From: Phytoactinopolyspora alkaliphila
GTDB lineage: Bacteria > Actinomycetota > Actinomycetes > Jiangellales > Jiangellaceae
Length of the DNA stretch: 64,000 bases
Assembly (NCBI RefSeq): GCF_010550695.1
Contig: NZ_JAAGOB010000016.1
Span: 47,825 to 111,824, forward strand
Direction: 5' to 3'
The translations under genes were made by a program, and so were the position numbers. The notes under the pieces were generated by a model. It worked only from the letters and a program-made list of their open reading frames with translations, ran no database searches and was not told where the DNA came from. Of the stretch, positions 58,707 through 64,000 are shown piece by piece; position 1 is the stretch's first letter; every line of letters begins with the position of its first letter.

Positions 58707-59575
58707 GTATGACGCCGGTTAAGGCGTATGAAGACTGCCGCATCCGAGCGTGCGCCACCGACGAATGTCAGGCCGCGCCACAGAGTGCTCGGAGTTATGG
58801 TGGGCCCAATCGCTTGATATCGGGTTGGTAGGCACCATATTTCGTTCCGATAGGTGAATAATGATCGCCAAGCATTCATTGTTGGTGACGGCGATCAATG
58901 CGTTGTATCACACGGCACGTGGATGCCGCGGAATTGTGTTCGGGGGGGGGCGCACCCGTGGGGCGCGTGAAGATGCCGTGACAGTGCGTGGCCGGGTATG
59001 GCGCGGCCGAAAGCCGGTTCTCCAGAGCTGGACTCGTCCACCGGGTCTGGGCGAAGCGGACAACGTGGGGGTGGTGACGGGGGCCGCCCCCACGTTCATG
59101 CCAGGCCCTGTCGGCCGGAGCAGCCAGGGCAGAGGGCCAGCGGGCTGTTCCGCGAGGACCGGGCGCCGGGCAAGCGCCGTTCCTCCCCGGCCGCGAGGGT
59201 GTGGGACGGGTGCAGCGGCTTGGCGCCGGAGTGACCCGCCTCGCGTTGGGGACCCGGGCCGTGCTTCCTTGGCGCGGCTGGGCGGGCGCTACCAGCATTG
59301 CCTGACCAGCTGGGAGACGCGGTGCCTGAACCAGCGCAACCCGGGGGTACGGCGTCTTACGGTGGCTGGTTCGATGCTGGGGTGGCCGGTCGGTGGGCTT
59401 GGTCATCCACAGTAGGAACGCGAGCTGACTTGGCTGAGGTCTCTCGCCTCACGCGCCTTGCCGGACCCGAGTGACCTAGGAAACCCGGCCGTTGAGCACC
59501 GTGACGAATCCATATATGACCTCTCCCGGGCACGGTCAAGGCACGGATGGTCTTCACGCCGTTGCTCACCTGGTT

Positions 59576-59609
59576 CGGCCGCCCGCTCTCACCGGAGAGG
59601 GGGCGGCCG
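59576..59609 (+). terminator. Terminator-like hairpin
   Basis: A 15-bp stem with one mismatch (59576-59590 with 59595-59609) and ACCG loop is followed by TTCTGGGTT. It suggests that something upstream in the gene-poor stretch is, or was, transcribed in the plus direction. The T-tract is short. Confidence 0.45.
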
Positions 59610-59751
59610 TTCTGGGTTCGGGCCGACATCTCAAACACCGTCGCGCGGCGGCCGATTGAGGGGGTTCAGTAAGGAAGCCGACGCGGACACGACCAAGAAC
59701 ATGTGTTGAACCCGGAGGCGGGCGTGCGCCCGCCGCGACAGGGTAGGTGAC

Positions 59752-60411
59752 GTGGCGTCACAACCAACGAGCGACGGGAAGCACATGGATCATCCATATC
59801 CGGTCCAGTTTCGAGTGGACTACCCTGACCGTGAACTCAGCCGGCTCTCCACTGCGCTGAGGATCTTCGCGGCTATACCGATCATGATCGTCCTGGGCAC
59901 TGTCTCCAGCGGGACCTGGCAGTGGGCACATGAGACAGGCACGGTGGTCGCGTCCAGTGCCGGTGGCCTGCTCTTCGCGGCGCCCCTGATCATGATCGTA
60001 TTCCGGCAGAAATACCCGCGCTGGTGGTTCGAATGGAACCGTGAACTGCTCCGGTTCAGCAACCGCGTGGTGGCCTATCTGGCACTGATGGACGACAGGT
60101 ATCCCTCGACCGAGGACCACCAGTCCGTCCACCTCGACTTCGACCATCCGGACCCGGACACCGATCTCAACCGGTGGCTACCTCTGATCAAGTGGTTCCT
60201 CGCGATCCCGCACTACGTGGTGCTGTTCTTCCTCGACGTCGCGGCCCTGGTGGCCGTGGTCGTCGCCTGGTTCGCCATCCTGATTACCGGCCGCTATCCG
60301 CGTGGTCTCTTCGACTTCGTCGAGGGCGTCATCCGGTGGCACAACAGGGTCGTGGCCTACGCCTTCATACTGGTAACAGATCGGTACCCACTCTTCAGCC
60401 TGCGTTCCTGA
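59752..60411 (+). CDS. DUF4389 domain-containing membrane protein
   Basis: This 219-residue membrane protein has three to four helices. The DUF4389 repeats are visible as PYPVQFRVDYPDRELSR near the start, RWWFEWNRELLRFSNRVVAYLALMDDRYP and, later, GRYPRGLFDFVEGVIRWHNRVVAYAFILVTDRYP. Function unknown. The GTG at 59752 lies 5 nt after AGGGTAGG. The gene is 42 nt before the antiporter and probably cotranscribed with it. Confidence 0.9.
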   Translation: MASQPTSDGKHMDHPYPVQFRVDYPDRELSRLSTALRIFAAIPIMIVLGTVSSGTWQWAHETGTVVASSAGGLLFAAPLIMIVFRQKYPRWWFEWNRELLRFSNRVVAYLALMDDRYPSTEDHQSVHLDFDHPDPDTDLNRWLPLIKWFLAIPHYVVLFFLDVAALVAVVVAWFAILITGRYPRGLFDFVEGVIRWHNRVVAYAFILVTDRYPLFSLRS

Positions 60412-60453
60412 TCCAGTGGATCGGCACGGTCGAGGCGATGAACGGCGGTGGCC

Positions 60454-62112
60454 ATGGAACACGACGGGTTCGCCCTCGTAGCCGTCATCCTGGCCATCGC
60501 CGCGGGCGTCGCGCTCCTGGCCACCAGGCTTCGCCAGCCGCTGATCGTCGCCTTCATCGGTGTGGGCATTCTGGTCGGCCCGGCCGGCACCGGCTGGGTG
60601 GTGGCCGACGGCACGGTCGAGCTGCTCGCCCGGATCGGAATAGCCATCCTGCTGTTTCTGGTGGGGTTGCGGCTGGACCTCAACCTGATCCGCTCCACCG
60701 GTGTGATCGCGCTCGCCACGGGCCTCGGACAGGTGCTGTTCACCTCGGTGGTCGGGTACCTGATAGCGATTGCCCTGGGCATGGACACGGTCACCGCGCT
60801 CTATGTGGCGGTGGCGCTCACGTTCTCGTCGACGATCATCATCGTCAAGCTCCTGTCGGACAAACGGGAGCTGGAACAGCTGCACGGCCGGATCGCCGTG
60901 GGCTTCCTGATCGTCCAGGACATCGTGGTCGTGCTGGTGATGATCGCGTTGACCGCGTTCGGCCAGGAGACCGGCGAGAACCTGGCATGGGGGATCGGCC
61001 AGGTGATACTCAAGGGCCTGCTGCTGCTCGCTGCGGTGGCTGTGCTGATGCGCTACGTGCTCCCGTGGCTTCTGCACCACATCGCGGGATCCCAGGAACT
61101 CCTCGTCCTGTTCGGGGTTGCCTACGCGGTCTCGTGGGCGGCCTTGAGCGAATGGCTGGGTTTCAGCTCGGAGATCGGCGCCTTCCTGGCGGGGGTCTCG
61201 CTGGCCACTACTCCCTACAAGGACGCGCTGGGCGCCAGGCTGGTGAGCCTGCGCGACTTCATGCTGCTGTTCTTCTTTCTCGACCTGGGATCGAAGCTGG
61301 AGTTCGTCGACGCCGGTCAGCAGATGACCGAGGCAGTGATCTTCTCTCTCTTCGTGCTCATCGGGAACCCGCTGATCGTCATCGTCATCATGTCCGCCAT
61401 GCGCTATCCCGTGCGGGTCGGCTTTCTCGCCGGCCTGACCGTGGCGCAGATCTCCGAGTTCTCTCTCATCCTCGCCGCACTCGGGCTCAGCCTCGGGCAC
61501 ATCACCAACGCCACCGTCAGCCTGATCACGGTGGTCGGACTGATCACGATTGGCGGATCGACGTACCTGATCCTCTACTCACATCAGATCTATGACCGGA
61601 TCAAGCGCCAGCTGGCTGTGTTCGACCGCACAGCCGGCCGCAAGGCCGGATTGGCCGAGAACAGCGAAGACGTGGATGTCATCCTGTACGGCCTCGGACG
61701 ATTCGGTGGACACGTCGCCGAACGGCTGGGCGCGGCCGGACTGCGGGTACTCGCCGTCGACTTCGATCCGCACCGGGTGGCGAACAACGACCGTCCGGGT
61801 GTCTCGGCCGTCTTCGGCACCGCGGAGGATGTGCACCTGATGGACGCGTTGCCGCTGTCCCGGGCGAGGTGCGTGATCTGCACCGTGCCGTTGCTGGAGA
61901 TCGGCCGGGCCATGTTGCACGGCCTCCGGGACCATGACTACGGCGGCAAGGTGGCGCTGACGGCCCATACTCCCGGCGATGCGGCTCGGCTTCGAGCCGA
62001 CGGTGCCGACATCGTCCTCGAGCCGTTCTCGTTCGCGGCGACCGCGACCGTAGCGGCCCTCGATGAGTTGATCGCCGCCCTCGGGGACGAGCGCGGCGGC
62101 GAACCCGGCTGA
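60454..62112 (+). CDS. KefB-like monovalent cation:proton antiporter (CPA2) with TrkA-N domain
   Basis: This 552-residue CPA2 family protein has an N-terminal Na/H-exchanger domain of about 12 helices (about 5-380: RQPLIVAFIGVGILVGPAG, FSSTIIIVKLLSDK, SSEIGAFLAGVSLA). A cytoplasmic Rossmann RCK/TrkA-N domain follows (about 405-520: VDVILYGLGRFGGHVAERLG). It probably expels K+ or Na+ in exchange for H+ under nucleotide control. The ATG at 60454 follows GGCGG; a GTG at 60448 adds two residues. Confidence 0.92.
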   Translation: MEHDGFALVAVILAIAAGVALLATRLRQPLIVAFIGVGILVGPAGTGWVVADGTVELLARIGIAILLFLVGLRLDLNLIRSTGVIALATGLGQVLFTSVVGYLIAIALGMDTVTALYVAVALTFSSTIIIVKLLSDKRELEQLHGRIAVGFLIVQDIVVVLVMIALTAFGQETGENLAWGIGQVILKGLLLLAAVAVLMRYVLPWLLHHIAGSQELLVLFGVAYAVSWAALSEWLGFSSEIGAFLAGVSLATTPYKDALGARLVSLRDFMLLFFFLDLGSKLEFVDAGQQMTEAVIFSLFVLIGNPLIVIVIMSAMRYPVRVGFLAGLTVAQISEFSLILAALGLSLGHITNATVSLITVVGLITIGGSTYLILYSHQIYDRIKRQLAVFDRTAGRKAGLAENSEDVDVILYGLGRFGGHVAERLGAAGLRVLAVDFDPHRVANNDRPGVSAVFGTAEDVHLMDALPLSRARCVICTVPLLEIGRAMLHGLRDHDYGGKVALTAHTPGDAARLRADGADIVLEPFSFAATATVAALDELIAALGDERGGEPG

Positions 62113-62214
62113 TTCTGCTTCGCGGGTCAGAAGAGCGGCGGCCAGCCGGCCCGCGGTACGCAGTGACGTCTCGTCACCCTTCGCATCCTCTCAGGTCCAT
62201 CGGGGCCGGCCAGG

Positions 62215-62616
62215 GTGACCTTCGTCCCTATGGCCGAGCTGATACTCGCGGTCTACTTGGAGAAGGTGGTGCAAGACCCGGCCGGACATGAGTCCCGTGG
62301 CTGCCGAGTTAACGCTGTGGTGGACGCGGGAACCGTCGTGTTCCGCACCGGCGAGGGCACGAAGCTCGCCGCGGTGACGATCGCGAGGCAGGTGGCAGTC
62401 GACGCAGATGGGTACGACGCCGGCCGACGTGAGGCGTGGAGCGTCGTCGTCGCCGGTAACGCAGTTCGGCTGGACAACTTCGACGAGATCAACCAAGCGG
62501 ACGAGCTGCCGCTGCCCGCGTGGACGACTCATCCGAAGCAGTGGTTCGTGCGTGTGCCGCCATCACGTGTCTCCGGCCGCCGATTCACCATCGCCGGTGC
62601 GGCGCCGGATGAATAG
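62215..62616 (+). CDS. PPOX-fold (pyridoxamine 5'-phosphate oxidase-like) protein, atypical N-terminus
   Basis: This is a 133-residue protein. From about residue 30 it follows the split-barrel flavin/deazaflavin-binding family: VNAVVDAGTVVFRTGEGTKLAAVT, REAWSVVVAGNAVRL, LPLPAWTTHPKQWFVRVPPSRVSGRRF. The first 30 residues do not look like the usual LLA-x-x-x-GRL strand, so the N-terminus may be shifted, truncated or decayed. The GTG at 62215 has no good Shine-Dalgarno. It may be a degenerating gene. Confidence 0.7.
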   Translation: MTFVPMAELILAVYLEKVVQDPAGHESRGCRVNAVVDAGTVVFRTGEGTKLAAVTIARQVAVDADGYDAGRREAWSVVVAGNAVRLDNFDEINQADELPLPAWTTHPKQWFVRVPPSRVSGRRFTIAGAAPDE

Positions 62617-62848
62617 GGTGCGCTGCCGGACCCGGGACTCTCGGCCTTCTGTCCCGGGCCACTCGCCCCTATGGTGACCAGCGACGACAGGGCATCCTGA
62701 AAGTGGAGACCCGCAGCAATCGTCCGCGGGCCGCAGCTCCAGCCGGGCCATGCTGCACTGGGTCATGCTGCCCGGGGTCATGCCCGGCTGGGTCGTGCTG
62801 GCATGGGTCATGCGAGCTGGATCGGGTGGGTCGTGGCGGTTGTGCCAT

Positions 62849-64000
62849 TCACTCTGGATGTGCTCGGGGTGGGGGTTGGTGATCATGGCGGGGTCGGGTG
62901 TTGCGTCTGGGGGTCCGTTCGGGGTCGACCCATGGGGGTGGCAGGAAGTCTGGATGCCCGTCCGCGCCTGTATGGACGTCCCAGCCGCGGTGGTGGATGG
63001 TGCGGTGGTGGTGACCGCAGAGCAGGGTGAGGTTGTCCAGGTTGGTGGGTCCGCCGTCGGCCCAGTGGGTGATGTGGTGGGCGTGGCACCATGCGGGTGG
63101 GCGGGTGCAGCCGGGAAAGGCGCAGCCGCGGTCTCGGGCGATGAGGGCGGTCCAGATGCCCGGGGTGACCGTGCGTTCGGTTCTTCCCACTCGCAGCGGC
63201 ACGCCGTCGGTGTCGAGCACGATGGGGATCACGGCGGCGTCACAAGACAGCCGCCGGGCCGCTTCGGTGGAGATGGGTCCGCTCCAGGCGAGCTCGGCCG
63301 GTGCGACCCCGAACCGGTGTGCCCAGGTGTCCTGCAGCCACCGGCGCCGCCGGCCACGGTTACCGCCGCGGGCCGTCCTTGCTGCGCTACGGCCGTGGGG
63401 TGCGGTGCGTGGGTGGGTGTCCGCCCGCGCGTGGTCACGATCGCCGCAGGTAGCCTCCCCGTGGGCCCCGGCGTTTTGGTGCTCGTCGTTGGTGTCGTCA
63501 GCGGTGTTGTCGCTGTTCGCGTGCTGGGTGAGGGTGTCGAGGTCGGCGAGCAGGAGCAGCTGTGTGGAATGCCCGTGCCGGTGAGGCAGATCCTTGGTGT
63601 CGAGGTGGCGGCGGGCGAGTTCGGTCAGGGCGTCAGCCATCCGCTGTTCTGGGTGACGTGGGTCCGGCTGCCCGTCGGCAGCGGGGCAGGGCGCGGCCAG
63701 CGGGTCCAGCGCGGTGCGCACGATCGCCGCATCTTCTGCGCCCAACAAGCCGGAGACCCGCACCGTGCCGTCGCCGAGGTCGGCGAACCGTAGCCGCCGC
63801 TTGCGCTGCGCGCGCTCCTCCCGGTCTTCCAAGCTCTCGCAGGACAGGACATGCAGCAGGTGATCGGCCAGCTTCTGCAACGTGGCTGGGTCATGCTCAC
63901 GAGCGAACGCGGCCAGATCTTCCTCGGCCCGCGCGGCGTCATCGTCTCCGAGGTCGGGCGGTAGCTGACGCATCGTCTTCGAGATCACCTGGGCGTGGTC
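62849..64000 (-). CDS. HNH endonuclease of the 13E12/DUF222 repeat family, 5' end outside window
   Basis: The frame is open through the window end, so the N-terminus is missing (384 codons seen). DUF222 occupies the first part (ARAEEDLAAFAREHDPATLQKLADHLL, GTVRVSGLLGAEDAAIVRTALDPLA). A polar His/Asp/Arg-rich linker follows at about 165-215. The C-terminal HNH domain is CAFPGCTRPPAWCHAHHI...GPTNLDNLTLLCGHHHRTIHH, with Cys and His metal ligands and the Asn. Members are repeated in many actinobacterial genomes and are often linked with mobile DNA. The real role is not known. Confidence 0.93.
   Translation of the reverse strand, partial: DHAQVISKTMRQLPPDLGDDDAARAEEDLAAFAREHDPATLQKLADHLLHVLSCESLEDREERAQRKRRLRFADLGDGTVRVSGLLGAEDAAIVRTALDPLAAPCPAADGQPDPRHPEQRMADALTELARRHLDTKDLPHRHGHSTQLLLLADLDTLTQHANSDNTADDTNDEHQNAGAHGEATCGDRDHARADTHPRTAPHGRSAARTARGGNRGRRRRWLQDTWAHRFGVAPAELAWSGPISTEAARRLSCDAAVIPIVLDTDGVPLRVGRTERTVTPGIWTALIARDRGCAFPGCTRPPAWCHAHHITHWADGGPTNLDNLTLLCGHHHRTIHHRGWDVHTGADGHPDFLPPPWVDPERTPRRNTRPRHDHQPPPRAHPE

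Larger units (their letters stand above)
58389..59751. other. 1.36-kb region without a supported gene, including a low-GC patch
   Basis: Several frames are open (for example 58861-59415 plus and 58499-58879 minus), but none has a recognisable domain, a convincing Shine-Dalgarno or the third-position GC bias of the neighbours. Positions 58450-58900 are visibly AT-richer than the rest of the window. Small structured elements occur at 58687-58706 and 59576-59609. The stretch may be a decayed mobile or horizontally acquired segment, or may encode an RNA. Confidence 0.6.

Noticed and set aside
58861..59415. 184-codon plus-strand frame in the gene-poor island
   Set aside because: No Shine-Dalgarno, no domain, Gly/Arg/Pro-rich translation typical of random high-GC frames, and an equal-length minus frame over the same DNA.
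59547..59672. Small plus-strand frame of 41 codons with acceptable codon use
   Set aside because: It contains the 59576-59609 hairpin and has no ribosome site or known family, so coding is not supported.

Overview
The window is high-GC DNA (about 70 % G+C by eye) with GTG/TTG starts and tightly overlapping stop/start codons. It comes from an actinobacterium (Actinomycetota). Gene order points the same way. Positions 3-17500 follow the mycobacterial block DivIVA-like protein / tag / DUF3117 / glgA / glgC / O-methyltransferase / sigE / rseA / htrA / tatB / mrp (Rv1209-Rv1229c region). Positions 23104-43828 follow hom / thrC / thrB / rho / rpmE / prfA / prmC / tsaC / wecA / atp operon / DUF2550 / murA (Rv1294-Rv1315 region). 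A Jiangella-like or related order is possible, but I cannot fix the family from sequence alone.

Layout. 1-4.8 kb: the cut-off end of a DivIVA-domain gene, a SRPBCC protein carrying a seven-copy 21-bp repeat, DNA-3-methyladenine glycosylase, a crotonase, DUF3117 with a strong terminator, and leucyl aminopeptidase. 4.8-8.2 kb: divergent FdhF/YdeP-type molybdo-oxidoreductase and FdhD. 8.3-10.8 kb: divergent glgA(glgM)/glgC. 10.9-17.5 kb: the cell-envelope stress locus (O-methyltransferase, SigE, its zinc anti-sigma factor, an RseB-like lipoprotein sensor, an HtrA protease, TatB, Mrp); sigE has a textbook ECF promoter in front of it. 17.6-22.8 kb: an EamA exporter and a four-gene phosphate/phosphite/phosphonate ABC importer, which sit between the two conserved blocks.

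23.1-26.5 kb: threonine biosynthesis (hom-thrC-thrB). 26.8-33.9 kb: rho with a repeat-rich disordered insertion, rpmE, prfA-prmC-tsaC and a WecA-type sugar-phosphate transferase. 34.0-42.0 kb: the complete F1Fo ATP synthase operon with two small atpI/atpZ-type genes. 42.1-43.8 kb: DUF2550 and MurA, which has Asp in place of the catalytic Cys. 43.9-64.0 kb is more accessory: a PAP2/Aur1-like membrane protein, fatty-acid genes, an SQR-like flavoprotein, small enzymes, a winged-helix/alpha-beta-hydrolase fusion, AzlCD, OsmC, two translationally coupled FAD oxidoreductases followed by a large BTAD/ATPase regulator, a 1.36-kb gene-poor stretch with a low-GC patch, DUF4389, a KefB-like antiporter, an odd PPOX-fold protein, and an HNH (13E12/DUF222) gene cut by the window end.

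The most unusual signal is a set of long inverted repeats at gene boundaries. Three are members of one 88-bp palindrome family (10825-10912, 22789-22876, 33876-33963). They have the same length, a shared CTGCAG centre and two compensatory base-pair changes, and each follows a stop codon closely. Further long palindromes that I cannot assign to the family lie between glgA/glgC, hom/thrC, rho/rpmE and azlD/osmC. No tRNA, rRNA, CRISPR array or intact insertion sequence was seen.
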